Shown in pieces: positions 1 to 7,913 of a stretch of 45,016 bases of DNA (position 1 is its first letter; the number at the start of each line of letters is the position of its first letter). The stretch is taken from the NCBI GenBank assembly GCA_009663185.1, contig VJZX01000010.1, positions 78,857 to 123,872 on the forward strand, given 5' to 3'. The position numbers and the translations under genes were made by a program. A model generated the notes under the pieces. That model was given only the letters and a program-made list of their open reading frames with translations, ran no database searches and was not told the DNA's origin. The stretch comes from Isoptericola halalbus. GTDB taxonomy: Bacteria > Actinomycetota > Actinomycetes > Actinomycetales > Cellulomonadaceae.

Positions 1-401
1 AACCCGCTGAGGGCCGGGACCCACAGCTGTCCGACGAGCACGCCGAGCACCGTGGCGACGAGCAGCACGAGCGTCGCGGCCCCCAGCATGACGGCTGGGT
101 TGTGCCGGATGGCGCCGAACGCGCCGTCGTACAGCTCGCCCAGCCCGAGCGGGCGCAGCGGGACGATTCCGGGCTTGGCCGCGGGCGGAGCGTACCGGCC
201 GGGACCGTAGCCCTGCTGGCCCTGCGGCGGGCCTCCCTGCGCGGGCTGGCCGTACTGCGGGGGCTGGCCGTACTGACCCTGGCCGTACTGCCCTTGACCG
301 TACTGACCCTGACCGTACTGACCCTGGCCGTGCTGCCCGTACCCGGGCTGCGGAGGTTCGCCCCAGCCCGAGGGCTGCGGCGGCTGGTCGGGCGTGGTCA
401 T
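1..401 (-). CDS. Partial membrane protein with Tyr/Gln/Gly/Pro-rich N-terminal tail
   Basis: Only the first 133 codons lie in the window; the C-terminus is cut off at position 1. It begins with ATG at 401 (MTTPDQPPQPSGWGEPP). Residues 1 to about 75 are a low-complexity Pro/Gly/Gln/Tyr tail with tandem QGQYG pentapeptides. A short conserved-looking block follows (KPGIVPLRPLGLGELYDGA), then a hydrophobic segment (VMLGAATLVLLVATVLGVLV) that should be the first of several membrane helices. The layout, disordered cytoplasmic tail then membrane domain, matches actinobacterial proteins often annotated as glycerophosphoryl diester phosphodiesterase membrane-domain proteins. That name is family recall; no catalytic domain is visible here. 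It is transcribed divergently from mtrA, so the two may share the 402-515 promoter region. Confidence 0.75.
   Translation of the reverse strand, partial: MTTPDQPPQPSGWGEPPQPGYGQHGQGQYGQGQYGQGQYGQGQYGQPPQYGQPAQGGPPQGQQGYGPGRYAPPAAKPGIVPLRPLGLGELYDGAFGAIRHNPAVMLGAATLVLLVATVLGVLVGQLWVPALSG
266..340 (-). repeat. Five tandem 15-bp repeats encoding QGQYG
   Basis: Units start at 266, 281, 296, 311 and 326 (top strand like ggccgtactgaccct), each 15 bp with one to a few changes. They keep the reading frame of the truncated membrane protein and encode its low-complexity tail. In-frame length change by slippage is likely. Confidence 0.85.
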
Positions 402-515
402 GCGAGCTCCCGGGCGTTCAGGGTGATCGGGACGGTGACGAGGGTGTGGCCTCGACATTAGTACGTCTGTGCGGCGTTGCCGTCGCCTCGGTCCACAGCC
501 TGGCATGCTAGAGGC

Positions 516-1196
516 ATGAAGTCCCGCGTTCTTGTGGTCGACGACGACACGGCGCTGTCCGAGATGATCGGCATCGTCCTGAAGTCCGAAGGGTTCGAGC
601 CCGTCCTCGTCGCGGACGGCGACTCGGCGCTCGGCGAGTTCCGCGCGCAACAGCCCGACCTCGTGCTGCTCGACCTCATGCTGCCGGGCAAGGACGGGAT
701 CGAGGTCGCCCGCGAGATCCGCGCCGAGTCGGGCGTGCCGATCATCATGCTCACGGCCAAGAGTGACACGGTCGACGTCGTGCTCGGCCTCGAGTCGGGC
801 GCGGACGACTACGTCTCCAAGCCGTTCAAGCCCAAGGAGCTCGTCGCACGCATCCGCGCGCGCCTGCGCCGCTCCGACGAGCCGGGGCCCGAGCGGCTCA
901 AGGTCGGCGACGTCGAGATCGACGTCACGGGCCACAACGTGACCCGGGACGGCGAGCGCATCAGCCTCACCCCGCTCGAGTTCGACCTGCTCGTCGCGCT
1001 GGCGCGCAAGCCGTGGCAGGTCTTCACCCGCGAGGTCCTGCTGGAGAAGGTGTGGGGATACCGGCACAGCGCCGACACCCGCCTGGTCAACGTCCACGTG
1101 CAGCGCCTGCGGTCGAAGATCGAGAAGGACCCGGAGAACCCCGAGGTCGTCCTGACGGTGCGTGGCGTGGGCTACAAGGCCGGTGCCCCGCACTGA
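516..1196 (+). CDS. mtrA: MtrA, OmpR-family response regulator
   Basis: 226-residue DNA-binding response regulator of the MtrAB system, which in actinobacteria controls cell-wall hydrolases, division and osmotic response. Residues 3-115 form the receiver domain with the acidic pocket VVDDD (D9-D11), phospho-acceptor D53 in LLDLMLPGKDG and the conserved lysine in SKPFKPKEL. The C-terminal half is a winged-helix domain (LTPLEFDLLVALARKP through VRGVGYKAG). I chose ATG 516 (MKSRVLVVDDD), which gives the family length; an upstream GTG at 477 would add a 13-residue extension unlike the family. mtrB follows with an overlap and then lpqB, the canonical actinobacterial order. Confidence 0.96.
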   Translation: MKSRVLVVDDDTALSEMIGIVLKSEGFEPVLVADGDSALGEFRAQQPDLVLLDLMLPGKDGIEVAREIRAESGVPIIMLTAKSDTVDVVLGLESGADDYVSKPFKPKELVARIRARLRRSDEPGPERLKVGDVEIDVTGHNVTRDGERISLTPLEFDLLVALARKPWQVFTREVLLEKVWGYRHSADTRLVNVHVQRLRSKIEKDPENPEVVLTVRGVGYKAGAPH

Positions 1197-2970
1197 CGGC
1201 GGCGTCGCCGCCGATCTGCGTGCCGCCGTCGCAGGGACCCGGAGCCGCCTCGCGCGCGCCCGTGCTCGTGCCGTCGTCCTCGCGCGTGCCTTGGCGCGGC
1301 GGTGGCGGTCGTCCCTGCAGCTCCGCGTCCTCACGTCGGCACTCGCGGTGGGCGTCGTCACGGTCGTCCTGCTCGGGCTCTACCTGTCGGTCTCGATCCG
1401 CGACGGGCTGTTCGAGCAGCGCCTCGACCAGGTCGAGCGCGAGAACGCGGCGATGACCGAGCAGGTGCGCACGACGTTCGGGTCGTCGCCCGCCACGTCG
1501 TCGGACGAGCTGCAGCTGCTGCTGTCGACGATGATCCAGACGCTCGACGCCGGGGCCTCGAGCGCCCAGGACTTCCTGCTCCTGAGCAGCGTGGAGCAGT
1601 CGAGCCTGATCGACGTCGCCACGCGCCTCCCGCTGCAGCGGGAGCTCCTCACGGACGAGCTGCGCGCGGCGACCGTCGCGTCCGACGGCCAGGTCCTGCA
1701 GTCCGTGCTCATCCCGGCCGAGTACACGGCGTCCGGGGTTTCCGAACCGGGCATCATCATGGGCTCGACCGTGGACGTGCCGACCGTGGGGGAGTACGAG
1801 CTCTACGCGGTGTACTCGTTCCAGCCCGAGCAGGCGACGCTCGAGTTCGTCCAGCGCATCCTCGCGATCGGGTACGTCGCGCTCGTCGCGCTCACCTGGA
1901 CCGTGACGCGCCAGACCGTCACGCCGGTGCGCCGGGCCGCGACGGTCGCGTCCCGGCTTGCCGACGGCCGCCTCGACGAGCGCATGCCGGGCAGCCGCGG
2001 CCAGGACGAGATGGCGACGCTCGCGCGCACCTTCAACGAGATGGCGACCAGCCTGCAGGACCAGATCGTCCGCATGGAGGCGCTGTCCAACGCGCAGCGG
2101 CGGTTCACCTCCGACGTCTCGCACGAGCTGCGCACCCCGCTGACGACCATGCGCATGGCGGGCGAGGTCATCTATTCCTCGCGCGACCAGCTCGACCCGG
2201 CGGCGCGGCGCTCGGCCGAGCTGCTGTACAACCAGCTCGACCGGTTCGAGGAGCTCCTGGCCGACCTGCTCGAGATCAGCCGGTTCGACGCCGGCGCCGC
2301 GGTCCTCGACGTCGAGCAGACGGACGTGCGCTCCATCGTCAACACCGTCGCCGACACCGCCGCCCCGCTCGCCGAGCGCAAGCACGTCTTCCTGTCGGTC
2401 GACCTGCCGGTCGACGCGCCGACCGCCGACGTCGACTCGCGCCGCGTCGAGCGCATCCTGCGCAACCTCATGGTCAACGCGATCGAGCACGCCGAGGGCA
2501 AGCCCGTGGAGGTGTCGGTCGGCGCCGACGCGCACGCGGTCGCCGTCGTCGTGCGTGACCACGGCGTGGGCATGACGGCGGTCGAGGCCGAGCACGTGTT
2601 CGACCGGTTCTGGCGGGCCGACCCCGCGCGGGCGCGCACCACGGGCGGCACGGGCCTGGGCCTGGCGATCGCGCTCGAGGACGCGCGGCTGCACGGCGGG
2701 TGGCTCGAGGCGTGGGGACGCCCGGGCGAGGGCGCAAGCTTCCGGCTGACCCTCCCGCGCCGCGCCGGCATCCAGCTCGAGGACTCCCCGCTGCCCCTCG
2801 TGCCGCCGTCGCGCGGCATCAAGCAGTACCCGACGGGGCAGATTCCCGTCGTCAACCCGCCCACGGGCCCGACCCCGACGGCGATCCCCGACCTGGGCCG
2901 GCACGAGATCGCCGGCCACGACCCGGTCAGCGGGCCGGTCGACCGTCCGACAGACGTGGAGGCGCGATGA
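1183..2970 (+). CDS. mtrB: MtrB, sensor histidine kinase
   Basis: Membrane histidine kinase partner of MtrA, about 595 residues. Order: a basic cytoplasmic start, TM1 (VLTSALAVGVVTVVLLGLYL), a roughly 150-residue extracytoplasmic sensor region, TM2 (ILAIGYVALVALTWTV), a HAMP linker, the H-box SDVSHELRTPLTTM with phospho-acceptor about H314, the N-box NLMVNAIEHA, G1 DHGVGM, F-box FDRFWRADP and G2 GGTGLGLAIALEDARLHGG. The C-terminal tail of about 70 residues is Pro-rich. Two in-frame GTGs (1162 and 1183) overlap the mtrA end. I prefer 1183 because AAGG lies 6 bases upstream, but 1162 is possible. Either way translation is coupled to mtrA, and the stop overlaps the lpqB ATG. Confidence 0.93.
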   Translation: MPRTDGGVAADLRAAVAGTRSRLARARARAVVLARALARRWRSSLQLRVLTSALAVGVVTVVLLGLYLSVSIRDGLFEQRLDQVERENAAMTEQVRTTFGSSPATSSDELQLLLSTMIQTLDAGASSAQDFLLLSSVEQSSLIDVATRLPLQRELLTDELRAATVASDGQVLQSVLIPAEYTASGVSEPGIIMGSTVDVPTVGEYELYAVYSFQPEQATLEFVQRILAIGYVALVALTWTVTRQTVTPVRRAATVASRLADGRLDERMPGSRGQDEMATLARTFNEMATSLQDQIVRMEALSNAQRRFTSDVSHELRTPLTTMRMAGEVIYSSRDQLDPAARRSAELLYNQLDRFEELLADLLEISRFDAGAAVLDVEQTDVRSIVNTVADTAAPLAERKHVFLSVDLPVDAPTADVDSRRVERILRNLMVNAIEHAEGKPVEVSVGADAHAVAVVVRDHGVGMTAVEAEHVFDRFWRADPARARTTGGTGLGLAIALEDARLHGGWLEAWGRPGEGASFRLTLPRRAGIQLEDSPLPLVPPSRGIKQYPTGQIPVVNPPTGPTPTAIPDLGRHEIAGHDPVSGPVDRPTDVEAR

Positions 2971-4685
2971 GCACCCGGGCCCCCGTCCGCGTCCTGACCG
3001 CGCTGACCATGCTGACTGTGACCGTCGTCGGCGGCGTCGCGGCGGGGTGCGCGAGCATCCCCACGTCGGGCGAGGTGCGCGACGGTGCGGCCGGCATCGA
3101 GGTGCGCCGCGACGTCGACTACATCCCCGTCGGCCCCGCCGCGGGTGCGAGCCCCGACCAGATCGTCCAGGGCTTCCTCACCGCCTCGGTCGTGGGACCG
3201 CGGTCGACGGCGTCGTACGCCGTCGCGCAGGAGTACCTCGAGCCGTCGGCCGCGTCCGGCTGGGACCGCTACGCCCAGGTGCTGGTGCTCCAGGAGAGCC
3301 CGCGCGTCACCGCGGAGGATGTGGCCGAGGACGCGACCACGGCGACCGTCCGGGCGGAGGCGATCGTCGTCGCCACCGTCGACGAGAACGGCGTGTACAC
3401 CGAGCAGCCGACACCGAGCACGGTCGAGACCACGTTCACGCTCTCGCGTGGTCCGGACGGGCAGTGGCGGATCTCGCAGCTCGAGGACGGCCTGCTCATC
3501 AGCGCGAGCTTCTTCACCCAGGCGTTCCACCTGACCCGCCTCTACTTCCCGACGCCCGACCTCACGTGGTGGGTGCCCGACGTGCGGTGGTTCCCGCACC
3601 AGACCTGGCGCACCGATGCCACGGCGCAGGTCCTCGCGGGGCCGCCCGCCTGGCTCGCCAACTCGACCACCACCGTCATCCCGGAGGGGACGGCGCTGGC
3701 GATCGACGCCGTCACCGTCAGCGACGACGGCACGATCGACGTCAGCCTGACCTCACCGATCGCCCAGGCGTCGGCGGAGGAGCGGGCGCTCGCCGTCGCG
3801 CAGCTCGAGGCGTCGCTCGTCGAGGGTGAGGGCCGCACCGTCGTGCTCTCCGAGAGCACGGCGCCGATCGCCGTCCCGAGCGAGGTCGAGCTGTCGCTGC
3901 CGCACACCGACGGGGACGCGGTCGCGCTCTCGAAGGGCGAGCTGTACCGGGTCGTTGCCCGCCAGCTCGAGCCGCTCGAGGAGCCGGCCGCCCTCGAGGG
4001 TCTCGACCCGACGGCGCTCGCGGTCGGGCCGGGCGGCTCGCCCGTCGTCGTGCGCGACGGGGACGACCGTCTCGTGCGCGTGACGGGCGTGGAGGCGCCC
4101 GCTTCGCTCCTGGTGGGCACAGGGCTGCTCGCGCCGTCGATCGACCGGTTCGGCGCCGTGTGGAGCGGTCATGCGGACCTCCTCCAGGTGGTGCTCGCCT
4201 CGACCCGCGTCGTCGACCTGCCGGTCAGCTGGCTCGAGGGCCGCTCGGTCGACTCGGTGAGCGTCTCGCCCGAGGGCGCGCGGATCGTCGTCGTGAGCCG
4301 CGGGCCCGGCGGGCGGCAGGTCAACGTGGCCGGCATCATGCGGGACGCCCAGAACGTCCCCACCGGCCTGTCGGACCCGATCGTGGTGGCGGGCCCGGTC
4401 GACGACATCGCGCTCGCCACGTGGCAGGACGCCACGACGCTCGCCCTCGTCGGCTCCGCCGACGGCGTGCTGTCCGTGTTCCTTGCGGGTGTGGGCGGTC
4501 TGGCCAGCCAGGGCGGGCTGTCGCGTCCGCTCGCGGGCGTCGTGGAACCACGGTGGGTCACCGCCGACGTCGGGTCCAGCGCGATGCTCGCGATCGACGG
4601 CGACGGCTCCCTGCTGACACGGCAGACCTCGGCGCTGTGGTCGCCGGTCGCCGACGACGTCGACCTGGTCGCGTACCCCGGCTAG
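2967..4685 (+). CDS. lpqB: LpqB, lipoprotein of the MtrAB system
   Basis: 572-residue lipoprotein. The signal peptide ends in a lipobox (VAAGC), giving acylation at the Cys near residue 28 and anchoring outside the membrane. A GerMN/sporulation-type domain occupies roughly residues 190-320 (VQGFLTASV and LEASLVEGEGRTVVLSES lie around it), and the C-terminal half is predicted beta-propeller-like, as in the LpqB family. In actinobacteria LpqB interacts with the MtrB sensor region and tunes MtrA activity (established for mycobacteria). ATG 2967 overlaps the mtrB stop as ATGA and has GGAGG 7 bases upstream, so the start is firm. Together with mtrA and mtrB this forms one operon. Confidence 0.94.
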   Translation: MSTRAPVRVLTALTMLTVTVVGGVAAGCASIPTSGEVRDGAAGIEVRRDVDYIPVGPAAGASPDQIVQGFLTASVVGPRSTASYAVAQEYLEPSAASGWDRYAQVLVLQESPRVTAEDVAEDATTATVRAEAIVVATVDENGVYTEQPTPSTVETTFTLSRGPDGQWRISQLEDGLLISASFFTQAFHLTRLYFPTPDLTWWVPDVRWFPHQTWRTDATAQVLAGPPAWLANSTTTVIPEGTALAIDAVTVSDDGTIDVSLTSPIAQASAEERALAVAQLEASLVEGEGRTVVLSESTAPIAVPSEVELSLPHTDGDAVALSKGELYRVVARQLEPLEEPAALEGLDPTALAVGPGGSPVVVRDGDDRLVRVTGVEAPASLLVGTGLLAPSIDRFGAVWSGHADLLQVVLASTRVVDLPVSWLEGRSVDSVSVSPEGARIVVVSRGPGGRQVNVAGIMRDAQNVPTGLSDPIVVAGPVDDIALATWQDATTLALVGSADGVLSVFLAGVGGLASQGGLSRPLAGVVEPRWVTADVGSSAMLAIDGDGSLLTRQTSALWSPVADDVDLVAYPG

Positions 4686-4782
4686 GCACCGCGGCCCCGG
4701 GAGGCCGTCCCCCACGGCCCGGTCGTCCACAGGGAGCGCGCGGCGGGTCGTTGCTCCACTCGACCGTGGCACGCTCGCGAGC

Positions 4783-5607
4783 ATGACCGGTGACGTGCTG
4801 GGCTGGCTGCGCGAGCTCGCGCGCCTCGTGGTGCCTGTCGTGTGCGCGGGGTGCGGCGTGCCCGACGAGCTGTGCTGCCCCCGCTGCGCCGCGCTGCTGG
4901 ACGGCGCGCCGCGCCGGGTCGAGACGGCCGCGCCGCGCCTGGACCGGCTCGACGGCGTCCCGCCGCTGCCCGTCTGGGCGCTCGTCGACTACACCGGTGC
5001 GGTGCGCCATCTCGTCGTCGCGTGGAAGGACCGCGGACGACTCGACCTGGACCGGTTGCTCGCCGGCCGGCTGCGCCGGGCGGCGGCGACCGTGGCCTCG
5101 TCGGTGGGCTCGGTGGCGGCCTCGTCCGGCACCGTGACCGGCAGGGTGCCCGGCCGGCCGCCGCCGGTGCTCGTCGTGCCGGCGCCGTCGACCGCGGCCG
5201 CCCGCCGGGTACGAGGACGTGAACCTGTGCGCGTGCTCGCGCAGGCTGTGGCGCGCGGGCTGACCGACGCAGGCGTTCCGGCGGTCGTCGCGCCCGTGCT
5301 CCGGCGCCGCGGGCGGGCACGCGACCAGGTCGGACTCGGCTCGCGCGCCCGCGGCCGCAACCTCGCGGCGTCCGTGGCGGTGCGCTCCCGTGCGCTCGAG
5401 CGCACTCCGCGCGGCGTGTGTCTCCTCGTGGACGACGTGCTCACCACCGGGGCGACCGTCGCGGCTGCCGAGCGTGCTCTCGACGCCGCAGGAGCGGAGG
5501 TCGTGGGGGCGCTCGTCGTGGCCGCGACGCCGCCGCCGGACACGCGCCGTCTCGCCATGCGACCGACCTCGCTCACACTGTGTACCGACCCCACCCGGTG
5601 GGGTTAG
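4783..5607 (+). CDS. comF: ComF family phosphoribosyltransferase-like protein
   Basis: 274-residue ComF/GntX-type protein. The N-terminus carries a probable zinc site (CAGCGVPDELCCPRC, residues 21-35), and the C-terminal half is a type I phosphoribosyltransferase fold with the PRPP loop LLVDDVLTTGATV beginning near residue 214. The middle includes PAPSTAAARRVRGREPV, matching the family PxPxxxxRxRxRGFN region but with the usual GFN replaced. ComF is tied to DNA uptake in competent bacteria; in actinobacteria its role is not established. The gene sits 97 bp after lpqB and before hpf, the order seen in mycobacteria (Rv3244c-Rv3242c-Rv3241c). No strong ribosome site is visible at ATG 4783. Confidence 0.9.
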   Translation: MTGDVLGWLRELARLVVPVVCAGCGVPDELCCPRCAALLDGAPRRVETAAPRLDRLDGVPPLPVWALVDYTGAVRHLVVAWKDRGRLDLDRLLAGRLRRAAATVASSVGSVAASSGTVTGRVPGRPPPVLVVPAPSTAAARRVRGREPVRVLAQAVARGLTDAGVPAVVAPVLRRRGRARDQVGLGSRARGRNLAASVAVRSRALERTPRGVCLLVDDVLTTGATVAAAERALDAAGAEVVGALVVAATPPPDTRRLAMRPTSLTLCTDPTRWG

Positions 5608-5795
5608 CCTGGGGGTCCGACGGGGGCGCGCTACTTCGGTAGCCACGCTCCTCCTGACCCCAGCAGCGGGCCGAGACCAGGCCCGGCGAGCGGAGGTGGT
5701 GCCATCTACGGCACCCGTGGCGGTGCTCAGACGCAGCAGACCGGGCCGCTCGCAGGGGCAGATCGGGCGGTCCCACGACGAAGTGGAGCAACACG
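5608..5795 (+). promoter_or_regulatory. Structured leader upstream of hpf
   Basis: This 188-base gap contains several compact hairpins on the hpf sense strand: a GCTAC stem capped by a TTCG tetraloop (5630-5643), GGGCC/GGCCC with a 7-base loop (5668-5684), and GGTGCC/GGCACC with a 6-base loop (5698-5715). The spacing suggests a folded 5' leader. Structured RNAs upstream of raiA/hpf genes are known in actinobacteria (raiA-type motifs); whether this is one of them needs a covariance-model search. Confidence 0.4.
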
Positions 5796-6452
5796 ATGGA
5801 GATCGTCGTCGTCGGCAGGCACACGGAGGTGGCGGACCGGTTCCGCCGTCACGTGGAGGAAAAGCTCGCCAAGGTCTCGCAGCTCGCGCCCACGGCGCGG
5901 CGCGTGGACGTCGAGGTCACGCACGAGAACAACCCGCGGCTCGCCGGAGTGAGCGAGCGCGTGGAGCTGACCGTCCGGGCCAAGGGGCCCGTGATCCGCG
6001 CCGAGGCGGCCGCGGATGATCGGTTCGGTGCGCTCGACATCGCGCTCGACAAGCTGACCGAGCGGCTGCGCCGCTCCCGGGACCGTCGCAAGGATCACCG
6101 CCGCTCCAACGGCGTCCTCCCGCCTGTGGACGTACGACCGTACGACGAGGTCAAGGCGGCGGAGCCCCCGCCCGTGCCCGAGCCGCCCACGCTCGACCGT
6201 CCTGGTGACGCCGTCGAGCGTCAGCTCGGCGACTCGCCCGTGGTCATCCGCCAGAAGCTGCACCACGCCGAGCCGATGACGGTCGACGACGCGGTCGAGC
6301 AGATGGAGCTTGTGGGCCACGACTTCTTCCTCTTCATCGACAAGGAGTCCGCGCGTCCGGCGGCCGTGTACCGCCGCAAGGGATGGGCCTACGGCGTCAT
6401 CGAGCTCAACTCGAAGGTCGGCGGCGTCGAGCCCGTCAGCGATCTCACCTGA
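5796..6452 (+). CDS. hpf: Ribosome hibernation promoting factor, long form (HPF/RaiA)
   Basis: 218-residue long-form HPF. Residues 1-105 form the S30AE domain that binds the 30S decoding centre (MEIVVVGRHTEVADRFRRHV, then the basic helix LTERLRRSRDRRKDHRR). After a Pro-rich linker the C-terminal domain (VIRQKLHHAEPMTVDDAVEQ to YGVIELNS) mediates 100S dimerisation. This is the long type found in actinobacteria and firmicutes, and it inactivates ribosomes in stationary phase or hypoxia. The start ATG 5796 follows GTGGAGCAACACG. Its neighbours comF and secA match the mycobacterial order. Confidence 0.95.
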   Translation: MEIVVVGRHTEVADRFRRHVEEKLAKVSQLAPTARRVDVEVTHENNPRLAGVSERVELTVRAKGPVIRAEAAADDRFGALDIALDKLTERLRRSRDRRKDHRRSNGVLPPVDVRPYDEVKAAEPPPVPEPPTLDRPGDAVERQLGDSPVVIRQKLHHAEPMTVDDAVEQMELVGHDFFLFIDKESARPAAVYRRKGWAYGVIELNSKVGGVEPVSDLT

Positions 6453-6453
6453 G

Positions 6454-6503
6454 CAGGTAGCACGTCTCGAGGCGAGGTAGCGGTCGCGCTACCTCGCCTC
6501 GAG
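6454..6503. repeat. GAGGTAG array and 16-bp palindrome after hpf
   Basis: A CAGGTAG at 6454-6460 is followed exactly 20 bp later by GAGGTAG at 6474-6480. The second copy lies in a perfect inverted repeat with 16-bp arms, 6466-6481 and 6488-6503 (ctcgaggcgaggtagc and its complement), around a 6-base loop. It could terminate hpf transcription. It belongs to the motif family also seen at 12.7, 28.4, 38.15 and 38.85 kb. Confidence 0.7.
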
Positions 6504-6526
6504 CATGCTCGCGCTCGCGCCGCCTC

Positions 6527-6571
6527 GGCGTGTGTCGGTGGGGCGTGTGTCGGTGAGGCGTGTGTCGGTGG
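6527..6571 (+). repeat. Three tandem 15-bp repeats
   Basis: Units ggcgtgtgtcggtgg begin at 6527, 6542 and 6557; the middle one ends in a instead of g. They lie immediately upstream of the glycosylase start chosen at 6583. Because 15 is a multiple of three, they stay open in that frame and would give RVSVG repeats if translation began at the ATG at 6505. I judge this to be non-coding leader. Confidence 0.8.
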
Positions 6572-6582
6572 GGCGCGGCAGG

Positions 6583-7821
6583 ATGCCCGACGTGGAGACG
6601 CTCTCGATCGCCCAGGCCCGCCGCGTCGCCCTCGGGGCGCAGCAGATGCACCGGGCGCGGCCCGCCAGGCCGGTGTCGACGCGCCGAGCCCTCGCGACGG
6701 TCGAGCGGCTCGGGCTCCTGCAGATCGACTCCGTCAACGTCCTGGCCCGTGCGCACCTGCTGCCGCTCTACTCTCGGCTCGGGCCGTACGACGTCGGCCT
6801 GCTCGACCGCGCGTCGGGACGCGCGCCGCGCCGCCTCGTCGAGACCTGGGCGCACGTCGCCTCGTTCGTGCCGGCCGACACGTACCCGCTGCTCGAGTGG
6901 CGCCGTCGGGCCTACGTCTCCGAGGCGTGGGGCGTCATTCGAGGCACACCGCTGAACCACTCGGTCGAGCTTGAGGACGTGCGGCAGATGATTGCCGAGC
7001 GCGGGCCGCTCACGGCGAGCCAGATCCATGATGAGCTCGAGGCGGACGGCCGCGCCGCGCCTCGCTCGCGCGTGGAGTGGGGCTGGAACTGGACCGTGGC
7101 CAAGCGCTGCCTCGAGTACCTCTTCTTCACCGGCGAGGTCATGTCCGCGCGTCGCAACCCCGCGTTCGAGCGCTGCTACGACCTGCCCGAACGCGTGCTG
7201 CCACCCGCGGTGCGCGACGCAGCCCCGGTGCCCGACGACGCCGCGATCCGCACCCTTCTCGCCCGCGGCGCCCGCGCGCACGGCGTGGGCACGCTGCGCT
7301 GCTTCAAGGACTACTTCCGGCTCAAGGGCCCGGCGACCCGGCGCGCCATGGCCGAGCTCGTCGAGGACGGCACGCTCGTGCCGGTGCGCGTGCTGGGCTG
7401 GGACGAGCCCACCTTCCGGCACCGGGACGCCGTCCTGCCCCGGCGGGCGACCGGTCAGGCGCTGCTGAGCCCGTTCGACCCCGTGGTGTGGGAGCGCCGC
7501 CGTCTCGAGGCGCTCTTCGACGTCTTCTACCGGATCGAGATCTACGTCCCCGCGCCCAAGCGGGTGCTCGGCTACTACGTGCTGCCGTTCCTCGAGGACG
7601 ACGCGATCACCGCGTTCGTCGACCTCAAGGCCGACCGGCAGGCGGGTGTGCTGCGCGTTCAGGCGGCGCACACCTCCCCGCACGCGAGCGGCGCGACGGC
7701 AGAGCGGCTCGCCGGCGAGCTCGGCCTGCTGGCGCGCTGGCTCGGCCTGGCCGAGACCGTCGTCGCGCCGGCCGGGGAGCTCGCGCCCGCCCTGGCGGGC
7801 GCGGTCGCGACCGCTGCCTGA
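6583..7821 (+). CDS. AlkX/YcaQ-type winged-helix DNA glycosylase
   Basis: 412-residue member of the HTH_42 (AlkZ/YcaQ) family, which unhooks alkylated bases and interstrand DNA crosslinks. Winged-helix content is clear in LTASQIHDELEADGR and WNWTVAKRCLEYLFFTGEV. The catalytic motif reads Q47-I-D49 (GLLQIDSVNVLARAH), the Q-x-D form typical of YcaQ/AlkX rather than the Q-x-Q of antibiotic-cluster AlkZ enzymes, so a housekeeping repair role is more likely than self-resistance. C-terminal blocks (LSPFDPVVWERRR, YYVLPFLEDDAI) match the family. I chose ATG 6583 (MPDVETLS); the upstream ATG 6505 would only add the tandem-repeat peptide. It is a single gene between hpf and an antiporter. Confidence 0.85.
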   Translation: MPDVETLSIAQARRVALGAQQMHRARPARPVSTRRALATVERLGLLQIDSVNVLARAHLLPLYSRLGPYDVGLLDRASGRAPRRLVETWAHVASFVPADTYPLLEWRRRAYVSEAWGVIRGTPLNHSVELEDVRQMIAERGPLTASQIHDELEADGRAAPRSRVEWGWNWTVAKRCLEYLFFTGEVMSARRNPAFERCYDLPERVLPPAVRDAAPVPDDAAIRTLLARGARAHGVGTLRCFKDYFRLKGPATRRAMAELVEDGTLVPVRVLGWDEPTFRHRDAVLPRRATGQALLSPFDPVVWERRRLEALFDVFYRIEIYVPAPKRVLGYYVLPFLEDDAITAFVDLKADRQAGVLRVQAAHTSPHASGATAERLAGELGLLARWLGLAETVVAPAGELAPALAGAVATAA

Positions 7822-7913
7822 GACGGCCGCCCCCAGAGCGGTCCCCGGCACGCGGGCCGGTGCCGGGCCCCCTACGATCGGACCACCCACACGTCCACTC
7901 GAGGGAGGCGCGC

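Noticed and set aside
1087-2919. A 610-codon frame opposite mtrB
   Set aside because: It is an artefact of high GC; mtrB kinase motifs fill the plus strand.
6505-6582. An upstream ATG for the DNA glycosylase that would include three RVSVG-like repeats
   Set aside because: The added peptide is only translated repeat DNA; the ATG at 6583 gives the usual family start.
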